From the NCBI GenBank assembly GCA_044507695.1, contig JBIQJD010000009.1:62001-126000 (forward strand): a DNA stretch of 64,000 nt, read 5' to 3'. How positions within the stretch are numbered: the stretch's first letter is position 1; each line of letters begins with the position of its first letter. Shown in pieces: positions 43,781 through 53,243 of the stretch. The DNA comes from JBIQJD01 sp044507695 (GTDB lineage: Bacteria; Bacteroidota; Ignavibacteria; Ignavibacteriales; Ignavibacteriaceae). The notes under the pieces are model-generated. The model worked only from the letters and a program-made list of their open reading frames with translations, was not told the DNA's origin and did not search any database. The translations under genes were made by a program, and so were the position numbers.

Positions 43781-44191
43781 CTAAATAGAATATCGTTTAA
43801 TTATTTCCTGAGGGATTCTGACAGGTCTTCCGCTTTTGAGTGAGATCATTGTGTAGATTATATAACCTTCCGCTGCTGTTATATTTTTTTCACGGATGAT
43901 AATTGAAAAGTTTACTTTGCATTGTGCTCCGCTTATAGAATCAACCTGTGTGCGTACTATTATTTTATCTTCAAGTTTAAGTGCGTGCTTATATTCAATA
44001 TGCGTTGTGCTTATTACCCAGTTAAATTGGAGCTCATGAAATTCATTCATGCTCATTTTATAATTTTGCTGCATTTGTTGATAACGGGCAGCTAAAACAT
44101 AATCAAGATATTTTGTGTTATGAACATGATTGTTCAAATCAATATCATCAGGCCGGATTGTTATTTCTGTTTCAAAAGCTGTGTAACCCAT
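43781..44191 (-). CDS. YbgC/FadM-like acyl-CoA thioesterase (hot-dog fold)
   Basis: 136 residues, typical 4HBT length. FETEITIRPDDIDLNNHVHNTKY contains the active-site Asp (in DIDLNNH; segment cited at about 6-28), followed by LDYVLAARYQQM and the central beta-sheet region. Hydrolyses acyl-CoA thioesters; the exact substrate is not evident. Separated by 17 bases from the DUF1207-like gene upstream on the same strand. Confidence 0.85.
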   Translation of the reverse strand: MGYTAFETEITIRPDDIDLNNHVHNTKYLDYVLAARYQQMQQNYKMSMNEFHELQFNWVISTTHIEYKHALKLEDKIIVRTQVDSISGAQCKVNFSIIIREKNITAAEGYIIYTMISLKSGRPVRIPQEIIKRYSI

Positions 44192-44208
44192 TTTTTAATT
44201 AAAATTTT

Positions 44209-45081
44209 TTATGGATAATCTACCGAAAAGCCAATTCCGAATTTAGAAATTTTCCTATCATAATAAGCACCGAAGATATCTCCGCCGGAATAATAAGAGA
44301 GATAAAATAAAATTCCTTTTTCTTCCCAGTTCCCAAGTTTTACACCAAGCATTGTTTGCTGATTTAACTGGTACTTATTCGATCCCTGTGTTCCTGTAAA
44401 ATTTGCAAGAAAGATTCCGCAGTCTTTTTCATCAATCTTACCTAAAACAGCAGGCAAAACAAACTCAAAGCCTGCGTGAAAATTATATCTTTTTAAATCA
44501 GCGGGACGAACGAGAGTTGAGTAAGAAAATCCGCCGTAATATCTGAAATAAAAAACCGATGAATTAATAATATGTGCTGCAGTAAGCTCGCCAAAATCTT
44601 CTGTGTACGGAATTGGTTCTCTTCCATCAATCCATTGATGCGTTGAAAGATCATAATGTCCATCAACAAAATGTGCGCTGTTGTGAATAATTCTTAACCG
44701 TGCAGCAAATTTATTTTTATCAATTTTTTTTGTGTATGAAAGATTACCGCCGAAAAATCCATCAACTGCATCAATCTGCAGCCTGTTTCCTTTGTAGCTT
44801 GTTGATAACGCATAAGCCATAAATTCAATTCCGGTAGTTAGTTTTGAATCAGCCCACCGGTATGCAAGCAGATCAATATTATTTCCTATATCTACTTTTA
44901 AATTTGTTGTTGCAGTATGATATAGTACGCCTATTCTTGCTTCCTGGTGATTCGCTTTAAGCGGCTGAAAATTCAATCCGCCCGGGAGAAATTCAAAATT
45001 ATTTGTTTGAAAGTTTTGAGCTTTAAGAGATGTTAAAGCAGGGAAAAAAATCAGAAGCAGTAAACAGTATTTTAATTTCAT
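44209..45081 (-). CDS. DUF1207-like outer-membrane protein
   Basis: 290 residues. Signal peptide MKLKYCLLLLIFFPALTSLKAQ, then FLPGGLNFQPLKANHQEAR, matching the DUF1207 start pattern (plasma or outer-membrane beta-barrel), and many amphipathic strands (RLRIIHNSAHFVDGHYDLST, FYFRYYGGFSYS), ending in an aromatic-containing strand (KFGIGFSVDYP). Function of the family is unknown. Upstream of the thioesterase gene with 17-base spacing. Confidence 0.75.
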   Translation of the reverse strand: MKLKYCLLLLIFFPALTSLKAQNFQTNNFEFLPGGLNFQPLKANHQEARIGVLYHTATTNLKVDIGNNIDLLAYRWADSKLTTGIEFMAYALSTSYKGNRLQIDAVDGFFGGNLSYTKKIDKNKFAARLRIIHNSAHFVDGHYDLSTHQWIDGREPIPYTEDFGELTAAHIINSSVFYFRYYGGFSYSTLVRPADLKRYNFHAGFEFVLPAVLGKIDEKDCGIFLANFTGTQGSNKYQLNQQTMLGVKLGNWEEKGILFYLSYYSGGDIFGAYYDRKISKFGIGFSVDYP

Positions 45082-45258
45082 CAGCTAATTTTAAAAATGA
45101 TCGTTCAAAAAAATATGAAAAAATATTCAATCTTCTTTTATAAGCTGCTGGTTAATGTGTAAATATTATCTTAAAAAAATTTGAAAATTGATTTTCCCTC
45201 ATATCATTTCTATTTTAAGAACCCTAAACATCTTCCCAATTATTCAGAGGTATAACAG

Positions 45259-47229
45259 ATGAAGAAGATTTCATCCCAATCATTCGGTGATAGTATTGAT
45301 TCAGTGCTGATAGAGAAAAGGTTATTCAAACCGGAAAAAGAATTCAGCAGCAAAGCACACATAAAATCACTAAGTGAATATAAACGTTTATATAATGAAT
45401 CAATTAAAAACCCAGAAAAGTTTTGGGGCAATGTAGCAAAAGAACTTCATTGGTTTAAGCCGTGGAAAAAAGTTAAGCAGTGGAAAGCTCCCGATGCAAA
45501 ATGGTTTGCAGGCGGAAAAACAAATCTTGCTTATAACTGTCTTGACAGACACCTTAATAGCTGGAGAAGAAATAAAGCAGCAATTATCTGGGAAGGGGAA
45601 CCTGGGGAAACAAGAATTCTTACCTATCAGGTTCTGCATCGTGAGGTTTCAAAGTTTGCAAATGTACTGAAACAGTTTGGGGTGAAGAAAGGCGATAGAG
45701 TTGCTGTTTATATGGGAATGGTTCCCGAGCTTGCAATTGCAATTTTGGCTTGCGCAAGAATTGGTGCTGTGCATACAGTGGTTTTCGGCGGATTCAGTTC
45801 GGAATCCTTAAAGGATAGAATTAATGATGCTGAAGCAAAACTTGTTGTTACTTGTGATGCTGCTATAAGGCGCGGTAACAATGTTATGCTTAAACCTAAT
45901 ATTGATAAAGCATTGGAGTCATGCCCATCAGTTGAAAATGTAATTGTGTATAAAAGATTAAGCGGAACTCATGTTCAGATGGTACCGGGAAGAGATCACT
46001 GGTGGCATGAGTTGATGGAAAATGTTGATGATAAATGCCCCGCTGCAGAACTTGATGCTGAACATCCGTTATACATTCTTTATACAAGCGGAACAACCGG
46101 AAAGCCAAAGGGCATTCTTCATACAACCGGCGGATACATGGTTCAAACATATCTTACAACTAAATGGGTGTTTGATCTTAGAGATGATGATATTTATTGG
46201 TGTACTGCAGATATAGGCTGGGTTACAGGCCACTCATACGTTGTTTACGGCCCGCTGGCTAACGGCGCTACTTCTTTAATGTATGAAGGCGCTCCCAACA
46301 CTCCTGAGCCTGATAGATTCTGGGAAATAATTGAAAAGTATAAAGTAAATATTTTTTATACCGCTCCAACTGCAATCCGTGCTTTTATAAGATGGGGTGA
46401 ACAATGGGTGCGCAAGCATGATCTTTCTTCATTAAGATTACTTGGAACAGTTGGTGAACCAATAAATCCTGAAGCATGGATTTGGTATCATAAAATTATT
46501 GGAAGAGGTAAATGCCCGATTGTTGATACATGGTGGCAGACAGAAACCGGCGCAATTATGATGTCTCCTTTGCCGGGTGCTACTCCAACAAAACCGGGTT
46601 CATGTACTTTCCCATTACCCGGAGTTGTCCCCGAAGTTGTTGATAGAAACGGCAAACCGGTTCCATTAGGAAGCGGCGGATTTTTGATTATGAAGGATAC
46701 ATGGCCTTCAATGCTCAGAACAATCTGGGGTGATAAACAAAGATTTAAAAAACAATACTTCAGTAATTATAAAGGATTGTATTTTTCAGGTGATGGCGCC
46801 CGCCGGGATAAAGATGGTTATTTCTGGGTAATGGGGAGAGTTGATGATGTTATTAACGTTTCAGGTCATCGTTTAGGTACTGCAGAAATTGAAAGCGCGC
46901 TCGTAAGCCATAAAGATGTAGCTGAAGCTGCTGTTGTTGCACGCCCCGATGAAATTAAAGGAAGTGCAATTGTGGCTTTCGTTACTCTTGAAGCTGGAAA
47001 GCAAACAAGCCTTCTGTTAAAAGAAGAATTAAGAAATCATGTTGCAAATGAAATTGGTGCAATTGCTAAACCAGATGAGATTAGATTTACAGATGCACTG
47101 CCCAAAACAAGAAGCGGTAAAATTATGAGAAGGCTTCTGCGTGAAATTGCAACAAGCGGAAATGTAAGCGGAGATACTACAACTCTTGAAGATTTTTCTG
47201 TATTGGAGAAATTAAGAGAAGAGGATTAA
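45259..47229 (+). CDS. acs: Acetyl-CoA synthetase (AMP-forming)
   Basis: 656 residues, full length. Converts acetate, ATP and CoA to acetyl-CoA through acetyl-AMP. The P-loop motif YTSGTTGKPKG (about 275-285), the substrate pocket TADIGWVTGHSYVVYGPL, the hinge region GRVDDVINVSGHRLGTAE and the C-terminal LPKTRSGKIMRR, whose Lys is the conserved catalytic and acetylation site, are all present. The conserved Trp in WWQTETG that restricts the pocket to acetate is seen. Lone gene with its own terminator downstream. Confidence 0.97.
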   Translation: MKKISSQSFGDSIDSVLIEKRLFKPEKEFSSKAHIKSLSEYKRLYNESIKNPEKFWGNVAKELHWFKPWKKVKQWKAPDAKWFAGGKTNLAYNCLDRHLNSWRRNKAAIIWEGEPGETRILTYQVLHREVSKFANVLKQFGVKKGDRVAVYMGMVPELAIAILACARIGAVHTVVFGGFSSESLKDRINDAEAKLVVTCDAAIRRGNNVMLKPNIDKALESCPSVENVIVYKRLSGTHVQMVPGRDHWWHELMENVDDKCPAAELDAEHPLYILYTSGTTGKPKGILHTTGGYMVQTYLTTKWVFDLRDDDIYWCTADIGWVTGHSYVVYGPLANGATSLMYEGAPNTPEPDRFWEIIEKYKVNIFYTAPTAIRAFIRWGEQWVRKHDLSSLRLLGTVGEPINPEAWIWYHKIIGRGKCPIVDTWWQTETGAIMMSPLPGATPTKPGSCTFPLPGVVPEVVDRNGKPVPLGSGGFLIMKDTWPSMLRTIWGDKQRFKKQYFSNYKGLYFSGDGARRDKDGYFWVMGRVDDVINVSGHRLGTAEIESALVSHKDVAEAAVVARPDEIKGSAIVAFVTLEAGKQTSLLLKEELRNHVANEIGAIAKPDEIRFTDALPKTRSGKIMRRLLREIATSGNVSGDTTTLEDFSVLEKLREED

Positions 47230-47238
47230 GAACAGTAT

Positions 47239-47271
47239 GCCGGAAGCTGTTATTCGGCTTCCGGTTTTTTC
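47239..47271 (+). terminator. Terminator of acs
   Basis: CCGGAAGC (47240-47247) and GCTTCCGG (47257-47264) with 9-base loop, then TTTTTT. Confidence 0.92.
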
Positions 47272-47285
47272 TTAAACATTTAGTT

Positions 47286-47888
47286 TTACTTGTGCCGCTT
47301 TTTCAGATTATTTATCACATCATCCAATTCAATTTCTTTTTCTGCAAGCATAACAAGCATGTGATAAATTAAATCCGATGTCTCATCTATAATTTCTTTT
47401 CTGTTCCCGTTTTTTGCGGCAATTATTGTTTCAACTGCTTCTTCTCCAAATTTCTGGATTATTCTGTTCTCACCTTCATTAAATAATTTTGTTGTATAGG
47501 AATTTTCAGGACGATTTTTTTTCCGGTCCTTAATTAAATCATAAAGCTGAAGTACAAAATTTTTTGTTGAGATGTTTTTAATTCCTTCAAAACATGAATA
47601 CGCACCGGTGTGGCAAACATTTCCATCAGGTGTTGCGCGGATAAGAATTGTATCATGATCGCAATCAGAACTTATTTCAACCACATGCAAATAATTTTTT
47701 GATGTTCTGCCTTTAACCCAAAGTTCATTTCTTGTTCTGCTGAAAAAGGTAACAAGATTTGTTTCAAGAGTTTTCTGCAGTGCCTCTTTATTCATAAATC
47801 CAAGCATAAGCAATTGTTCATTTTTATTATCAATTACAATTGCAGGAATCAATCCATTCATTTTTCCAAAGTTGAGTTTATCTGTCAT
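47286..47888 (-). CDS. hisIE: Bifunctional phosphoribosyl-AMP cyclohydrolase / phosphoribosyl-ATP pyrophosphatase
   Basis: 200 residues, a HisI-HisE fusion, carrying out steps 2 and 3 of histidine synthesis. HisI part (1-105): MLGFMNKEAL, WVKGRTSKNYLHV, and metal residues in DCDHDTILI and CHTGAYSCF. HisE part (about 110-200): a MazG-like all-alpha domain with KFGEEAVETIIAAKNG and DLIYHMLVMLAEK. Last gene of the his operon, 25 bases after hisF. Confidence 0.95.
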   Translation of the reverse strand: MTDKLNFGKMNGLIPAIVIDNKNEQLLMLGFMNKEALQKTLETNLVTFFSRTRNELWVKGRTSKNYLHVVEISSDCDHDTILIRATPDGNVCHTGAYSCFEGIKNISTKNFVLQLYDLIKDRKKNRPENSYTTKLFNEGENRIIQKFGEEAVETIIAAKNGNRKEIIDETSDLIYHMLVMLAEKEIELDDVINNLKKRHK

Positions 47889-47913
47889 TCCAAACCTTTA
47901 AATTGTTTAATAC

Positions 47914-48678
47914 TCATAAACGCATATGAATTTTGTTTGCGTTTAAATATTCTTTCAATTCTTTTATTGTAATAATGTTAAAATGAAACAAACTTGCTGC
48001 AAGACAAGCATCAACCTGTGCTTCTTTAAATGCCTGCAGAAAATGCTCCATAGTTCCGGCGCCGCCCGAAGCAATAACCGGAACGCTTACATTACCTGTT
48101 AATAATTTCAGGAAATTAATATCATATCCTTCTTTTGTTCCATCACGATCCATCGAAGTTAAAAGTATTTCACCGGCACCAAGTTCAACTGTTTTTATGC
48201 ACCATTCAAATGCGGATAATGGAGTTTCTTCGCGCCCGCCTTTTATAAAAACTTTATAATCATTGTTTGTTTTTTTTATATCGATTGCGGCAACAACTGC
48301 CTGCGCACCAAATTGTCTTGATGCTTCTGAAATTAGCTGAGGATTTCTTACAATTGAAGTGTTAAGTGAAACTTTATCAGCTCCGGCTTTCAGCAATGCT
48401 TCAATATCTTTGACTTCGGAAATTCCTCCGCCAACTGTAAAAGGAATTCTGATTGTTTTTGCTACTTCTCTAACAAGATCAACAAGTGTTTTTCTTTTTT
48501 CTGCTGAGGCTGTTATATCAAGAAATACTAATTCATCCGCTCCTTCATTGGAGTATCTTTCAGCAAGTTCTACTGGTGAGCCTGCATCTTTAAGATTTAC
48601 AAAATTTGTTCCTTTAACAACTCTGCCGTCTTTAACATCAAGACAAGGGATAATTCTTTTACAAAGCAAATTCAGCAA
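47914..48678 (-). CDS. hisF: Imidazole glycerol phosphate synthase, cyclase subunit
   Basis: 254 residues, TIM barrel. Catalytic Asp in CLDVKDGRVVKGTNF (first strand) and in TSMDRDGTKEGY (fifth strand) are present; phosphate loops GGGIS and ASGGAG are intact. Together with HisH it makes imidazole glycerol phosphate and AICAR from PRFAR and glutamine-derived ammonia. Its start lies inside the end of hisA (20-base overlap), which shows translational coupling. Confidence 0.97.
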   Translation of the reverse strand: MLNLLCKRIIPCLDVKDGRVVKGTNFVNLKDAGSPVELAERYSNEGADELVFLDITASAEKRKTLVDLVREVAKTIRIPFTVGGGISEVKDIEALLKAGADKVSLNTSIVRNPQLISEASRQFGAQAVVAAIDIKKTNNDYKVFIKGGREETPLSAFEWCIKTVELGAGEILLTSMDRDGTKEGYDINFLKLLTGNVSVPVIASGGAGTMEHFLQAFKEAQVDACLAASLFHFNIITIKELKEYLNANKIHMRL

Positions 48679-49378
48679 GCTCCTTTAAATCAATTCTGTT
48701 TTCGTAAATTGCTTTGCCCACAACAACTCCGTAAAGGTTCATTGCATTTAACTGCCTCACATCGTTCATATCTTTTACTCCGCCGGAAGCAATTAATTCA
48801 ATATCAGGAAATTCCTCCATTATTTTCTTATAAAGATCAGTGTTTGTGCCGGTAAGTGTTCCATCTTTTGAAATATCCGTACAAAGAAATTTTTTAATGC
48901 CAAGTGAAGTGCAGTATCTGATATGCGTGTAAACAGATACAGAAGTTTCTTCCGTCCATCCCTGTACAAAAATTTTTTCATCCTGAACATCTGCCGAGAT
49001 AATTATTCTTTCCGGAGTACATTTTTCAACCATCAAACCAAATTCACTTTTATTCTTTACGGAAGTAGAGCCAATAACTGCATAATCAATTCCGGCGCTG
49101 AGTATCTCAACAATTTTTTTTGTATCTCTTATTCCGCCGCCGAACTGAATTTTAAGATGTGTGTAATCCTTAATTTCTTTTACAACATCAAACACTGTAA
49201 ACTTTCCGGTTTTAGACCCCAGAAGATCAACAATATGAATAAGTTTAAAGCCGAGTGAATCATAAATCCGTGCCTGTTCAAGCGGAGAGTTTTTATAATA
49301 AGTTACTTCATCAAACTTTCCTTTTTCAAGGCGGACGATTTTATTTTCGAAAATATCTATTGCAGGAATTGCGATCAT
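48659..49378 (-). CDS. hisA: ProFAR isomerase
   Basis: 239 residues, TIM barrel of the HisA/HisF family. AIDIFENKIVRLEKGKFDE holds the first catalytic Asp; DISKDGTLTGTN the second; phosphate loops GGGIRD and ASGGVKD are seen. Isomerises ProFAR to PRFAR (step 4). The strand-1 loop lacks the usual QGD and reads EKGKFDE, a form common in Bacteroidota. Overlaps hisH by 4 bases. Confidence 0.95.
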   Translation of the reverse strand: MIAIPAIDIFENKIVRLEKGKFDEVTYYKNSPLEQARIYDSLGFKLIHIVDLLGSKTGKFTVFDVVKEIKDYTHLKIQFGGGIRDTKKIVEILSAGIDYAVIGSTSVKNKSEFGLMVEKCTPERIIISADVQDEKIFVQGWTEETSVSVYTHIRYCTSLGIKKFLCTDISKDGTLTGTNTDLYKKIMEEFPDIELIASGGVKDMNDVRQLNAMNLYGVVVGKAIYENRIDLKELAEFAL

Positions 49379-49980
49379 AATTCAACAAAGTTTTTTAATA
49401 ATTGTAATCCCGCTTCACCTGATTTTTCGGGATGAAACTGCACACCAAAGAAATTATTCTTCTCCATTGATGAAGAAAAAACTTCACCGGGTTCAGGCTG
49501 TTCCTGGCTGTTGTCAGTTGTTGTAACAGTGCAGTCATTTACGGGAAGATAATATGAATTGGCAAAATAAAATCTTTCACCTTCTTTAATATTTTTGAAC
49601 AAAGGACTTTCTTTTTTGAAATGGATTTCATTCCATCCCATGTGAGGAACCTTTGTTTTTGAAGTATCAAACTTAACAGAAGTGCCGGGAAAAATTCCAA
49701 GGCATGTAACATTTCCTTCGGTTGAACTTTCAGCCATAAGCTGCATGCCGAGACAAATTCCAAGAAAAGGTTTTTTTACAACACGAAGTAATGTAAACAG
49801 ATTAAGCAGGTGCAGCTTTTTAACAGCGAATGATGCTTCACCAACACCCGGAAAAATTACTTTAGATGCACTGCAGATTACTGCTTCCTGGTTTGTGATT
49901 TTATATTCCTGGTTTAATGCTTCAAGTGCATTAGCAACTGAAGCAACATTTCCGGCTCCATAATCAATTAATGCAATCAT
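49375..49980 (-). CDS. hisH: Imidazole glycerol phosphate synthase, glutaminase subunit
   Basis: 201 residues, class I glutamine amidotransferase. Start MIALIDYGAGNVASV, oxyanion loop and nucleophile Cys in GICLGMQLMAES, and catalytic His-Glu in FGVQFHPEKSGEAG. Feeds ammonia to HisF. Overlaps hisB and hisA by 4 bases each. Confidence 0.97.
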   Translation of the reverse strand: MIALIDYGAGNVASVANALEALNQEYKITNQEAVICSASKVIFPGVGEASFAVKKLHLLNLFTLLRVVKKPFLGICLGMQLMAESSTEGNVTCLGIFPGTSVKFDTSKTKVPHMGWNEIHFKKESPLFKNIKEGERFYFANSYYLPVNDCTVTTTDNSQEQPEPGEVFSSSMEKNNFFGVQFHPEKSGEAGLQLLKNFVEL

Positions 49981-50870
49981 AACACTCCTTTTGTTGAAGG
50001 GATATTTCCTTCATTCCTTTCATCTATTCTGCAAGCTTCATTTAAAGATTTTGCAAACGCTTTAAAGATTGATTCAATTTTATGATGATCATTTTTAGCT
50101 TTTGAACGAATAAAAATATTTGCTTTAAGTCCTCCGGCAACTCCTCTGAAAAATTCTTCAGTAAGTTCTGTAGGAAAATTGCCTACTTTTTCTCTTTCAA
50201 ACTTACATTTAAAATTTAAGAATCCCCTGCCGCCGAGATCAATTGCGCAGTGAGCAATTGCATCATCCATTGGAAGAGAAAAACCGTAGCGTTTTATTCC
50301 GGCTTTATCGCCAAGCGCTTCAAGCAATGCTTCCCCCAATGCAATGCCAGCATCTTCAACTGTATGGTGTTCATCAATATGAAGATCGCCGTTTACATCA
50401 ATGTTTAAATTGATATTTGCATGTTTTGCAATCTGTTGCAGCATGTGATCAAAAAATCCTATTCCCGTGTTTATGTTTGATTTGCCCTTGCCATCCAGCG
50501 AAACTTCAACTTTAATATCGGTTTCATTTGTTTTTCTGTGCCTGAAGGAAAATCTTAATAAGTGAATAACCCGGTTGACGGCCTGCTCAAAAGTTTTTAT
50601 TTCTCCCCTTAAAGAAACTGTAATTGTGTTTTTATCTACTGATTTATTTTGTGTGATATAAAAAGTTTTTTCACCCGCTGCATTTGTTTCATTAATTTTT
50701 ATTTGTTCAAGCTTTAAAAGTTTATCCAGAGTTTCATCAGCAGAGGGATTAAATCCATCAGCTTCAATTATAAAATTCTTGCTGGATAATTTTTTCAACC
50801 CGGTTATCAATCCCACCGAATAAGGTGATTCCAGATCAAAAAATTTTTTATCAATTACTACTTTGTTCAT
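49977..50870 (-). CDS. hisB: Imidazoleglycerol-phosphate dehydratase with N-terminal extension
   Basis: 297 residues. The IGPD domain (about 108-297) is complete: metal motifs FFDHML, DEHHTVEDAG and DHHKIESIFKAFAKSL, substrate loop RYGFSLPMDDA. Catalyses step 7. The N-terminal ~105 residues are extra; in bifunctional HisB an HAD phosphatase sits there, but neither the DxDGT nucleophile motif nor the zinc Cys are present (segment starts MNKVVIDKKFFDLESP). I read it as a degenerate HAD-like or unrelated domain. Start is fixed by 22-base gap to hisC and by TTTATTTT upstream without a better Met nearby. Confidence 0.93.
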   Translation of the reverse strand: MNKVVIDKKFFDLESPYSVGLITGLKKLSSKNFIIEADGFNPSADETLDKLLKLEQIKINETNAAGEKTFYITQNKSVDKNTITVSLRGEIKTFEQAVNRVIHLLRFSFRHRKTNETDIKVEVSLDGKGKSNINTGIGFFDHMLQQIAKHANINLNIDVNGDLHIDEHHTVEDAGIALGEALLEALGDKAGIKRYGFSLPMDDAIAHCAIDLGGRGFLNFKCKFEREKVGNFPTELTEEFFRGVAGGLKANIFIRSKAKNDHHKIESIFKAFAKSLNEACRIDERNEGNIPSTKGVL

Positions 50871-50892
50871 TTTATTTTTCCGCTAAATCATT

Positions 50893-51939
50893 TTAAAGTT
50901 TTCTGATAGCTTCCCAGAAAAGATCATTCTCTTTTTCTGTTCCGATTGAAAGACGAAGGCAGCCGCTGAGTTTTGGCTGTGAACTTCTGTCCCTGATAAT
51001 AATTCCCTGATCAGCAAGTTTTTTCTGAACGCCTTTCGGGTCTTCACATTTGAATAAAAGAAAGTTTGCATCGGATTTATATACTTTAGTTATCATTCCC
51101 AAACTTTCCAGCATGTGCTTTAATCTTTCTCTTTCTTTAATAAGATTTTTAACATACTCATCTTTTTTACCCGCATTTTGCAAAGCTGTTTCAAGCACGT
51201 GCCGCGTTAATGAATTTATATTGTAAGGCGGTTTAATTTTAAATAGATAATTAATTATTTCTTCATTTGCGGCGCAGTAACCAAGGCGTATTCCGGCAAG
51301 TCCCCAAGCTTTTGAAAATGTTCTGAGCACAACAAGATTTTTATAGTTCTTTATTTCATTAATTATTGTACCGTCAGTAGAGAAATCAATATATGCTTCA
51401 TCTACTACAATTATGGAATTATATTTTTTGCAGAGATTTAAAACATCATTTTTATTAAGAAGATTTCCGGTTGGATTATTGGGTGAACAAAGGAAAATAA
51501 TTTTTACATATTCCGAATAAGCTTTATTCAATGCATCATTATCAACCTGGAAATTATCATCTAGTAAAATTTCAACTGCTTCAACTGCATTTATATCTGC
51601 AGAAACTTTGTACATGCCGTATGTTGGCTGCGGAATCATTACCTTATCTATTCCCGGGCGGCAGAAGATTCTAATCAGCAGGTCAATTATTTCATCAGAG
51701 CCAACGCCAAAAAAAAGATTGGCTTCGGGAATTGAAAGATAGTTGCAAACAATTCTGCGCAAATCTTTTTGATGCGGATCCGGGTATCTGTTAAGCTCAA
51801 TTCCTTTTATTTCCGTATAAGTTGAACCAAAACTATTTTCATTTGCATCAAGCAAAATACCACTGCTGTAAATATCTCTTGCAGATGTATAAGGCTTTAG
51901 TTCAAGTATATTCGGGCGTATAAGATTTTTTATTTCCAT
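50893..51939 (-). CDS. hisC: Histidinol-phosphate aminotransferase
   Basis: 348 residues, PLP fold type I. The PLP lysine lies in RTFSKAWGLAGIRLGY; CSPNNPTGN and VDEAYIDFS hold the cofactor Asn and Asp; the N-terminal LKPYTSARDIYSSG is usual. Makes histidinol phosphate from imidazole acetol phosphate with glutamate. 12 bases after hisD, 22 before hisB. Confidence 0.96.
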   Translation of the reverse strand: MEIKNLIRPNILELKPYTSARDIYSSGILLDANENSFGSTYTEIKGIELNRYPDPHQKDLRRIVCNYLSIPEANLFFGVGSDEIIDLLIRIFCRPGIDKVMIPQPTYGMYKVSADINAVEAVEILLDDNFQVDNDALNKAYSEYVKIIFLCSPNNPTGNLLNKNDVLNLCKKYNSIIVVDEAYIDFSTDGTIINEIKNYKNLVVLRTFSKAWGLAGIRLGYCAANEEIINYLFKIKPPYNINSLTRHVLETALQNAGKKDEYVKNLIKERERLKHMLESLGMITKVYKSDANFLLFKCEDPKGVQKKLADQGIIIRDRSSQPKLSGCLRLSIGTEKENDLFWEAIRKL

Positions 51940-51951
51940 TGTTGTAATTCT

Positions 51952-53241
51952 TTAATCCTCCAATCGTATTTTCACTGCATTTTTATGCGCCTGCAAACCT
52001 TCAACATCAGCAAGTGTTTGAACAGCAGATGAAATATTTTTTAAGCCTTCCAAACTTAATTTTTGAAATGTAATTGATTTCATAAATGATTCAACAGAAA
52101 CACCGCTGTATGATTTTGCATACGCAGATGTTGGCAGTGAATGATTTGTTCCTGATGCATAATCACCTGCACTTTCCGGTGAATACTGCCCGATAAAAAC
52201 AGAACCAGCATTTACAATTTTAGCAATATAATTTTCAGCATCTTTTATGTTTAAGATAAGATGCTCCGGTGCGTACATATTGCTGAAGTTAATTGCATCA
52301 ACCAAATCATCAACAATAAGAATGAAAGAATTATCAAGCGCCTGCTTTGCAAAATTCTTGCGCGGAAGCAACTGAATTTGTTTTTGAACTTCTGTTAAAA
52401 TTTTTTTAGAAATTTCTTCTGAGTTTGTTACAAGAACAACCTGAGAATCCACGCCATGTTCAGCTTGTGAAAGAAGATCAGCCGCAGCAAACGCGGCGTT
52501 GGCTGATTCATCTGCAACAACCAGAACTTCACTCGGGCCGGCAGGCATATCAATTGCACATGAAGCAGATGAATCAATACCAACAAGCATTTTAGCCGCA
52601 GTAACATATTGATTGCCCGGACCGAATATTTTTTCAACTTTTGGAATGCGCTCATCTCCGTAGGCAAGAAGAGCAATTGCCTGCGCTCCGCCAATTTTAT
52701 AAAACTCATTTATTCCACATAATTTTGCAGCATAAAGCAGAGGTGAGTTTATTTTATTTTCTTTGGCTGGTGAACATGCAGCAATTCTTTTGCAGCCGGC
52801 AATTCTTGCGGGAATACCAAGCATAAGCATTGTTGATGGAAGCACCGCAGTCCCGCCGGGAATGTATAACCCTGCATTTTCAATCGCGCGGAATTCTCTT
52901 CTGCAGTTTATTCCTTTCATTGTTTCAATTTTATATGATTGAGGTATCTGTTTTTCATGAAATTTTCTGATGTTATCTGCGGCTGTATTTATTGCTTCTT
53001 TTATATTGCCGTCCAGTTCTCTTTCTGCATTATCAAATTCTTCTTCTGAAACTTTTAAATCTCTTCCGGTAAACCCATCAAATTGTTTTGCATAATCAAC
53101 TGCGGATTCCAATCCGCGCATCTTAATATCGTTTAAAATTGGTTTTACAATTTCAAATATTTTTTCAAGATCAATTGCAGGGCGCAGCAGCAATGATTGA
53201 ATTTCGTTTTCAGAAAGTTCATTTAAGAAATAAGTTTTCAT
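51952..53241 (-). CDS. hisD: Histidinol dehydrogenase
   Basis: 429 residues, last two oxidation steps to histidine with NAD. Seen: GLYIPGGTAVLPSTMLMLGIPA, KIFGPGNQYV, DMPAGPSEVLVVAD, DLLSQAEHGVDSQ (metal His/Gln region) and the GTNHSLPTSAYAKSYSG loop. Normal length. Starts 2 bases after hisG ends. Confidence 0.97.
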   Translation of the reverse strand: MKTYFLNELSENEIQSLLLRPAIDLEKIFEIVKPILNDIKMRGLESAVDYAKQFDGFTGRDLKVSEEEFDNAERELDGNIKEAINTAADNIRKFHEKQIPQSYKIETMKGINCRREFRAIENAGLYIPGGTAVLPSTMLMLGIPARIAGCKRIAACSPAKENKINSPLLYAAKLCGINEFYKIGGAQAIALLAYGDERIPKVEKIFGPGNQYVTAAKMLVGIDSSASCAIDMPAGPSEVLVVADESANAAFAAADLLSQAEHGVDSQVVLVTNSEEISKKILTEVQKQIQLLPRKNFAKQALDNSFILIVDDLVDAINFSNMYAPEHLILNIKDAENYIAKIVNAGSVFIGQYSPESAGDYASGTNHSLPTSAYAKSYSGVSVESFMKSITFQKLSLEGLKNISSAVQTLADVEGLQAHKNAVKIRLED

Positions 53242-53243
53242 TT

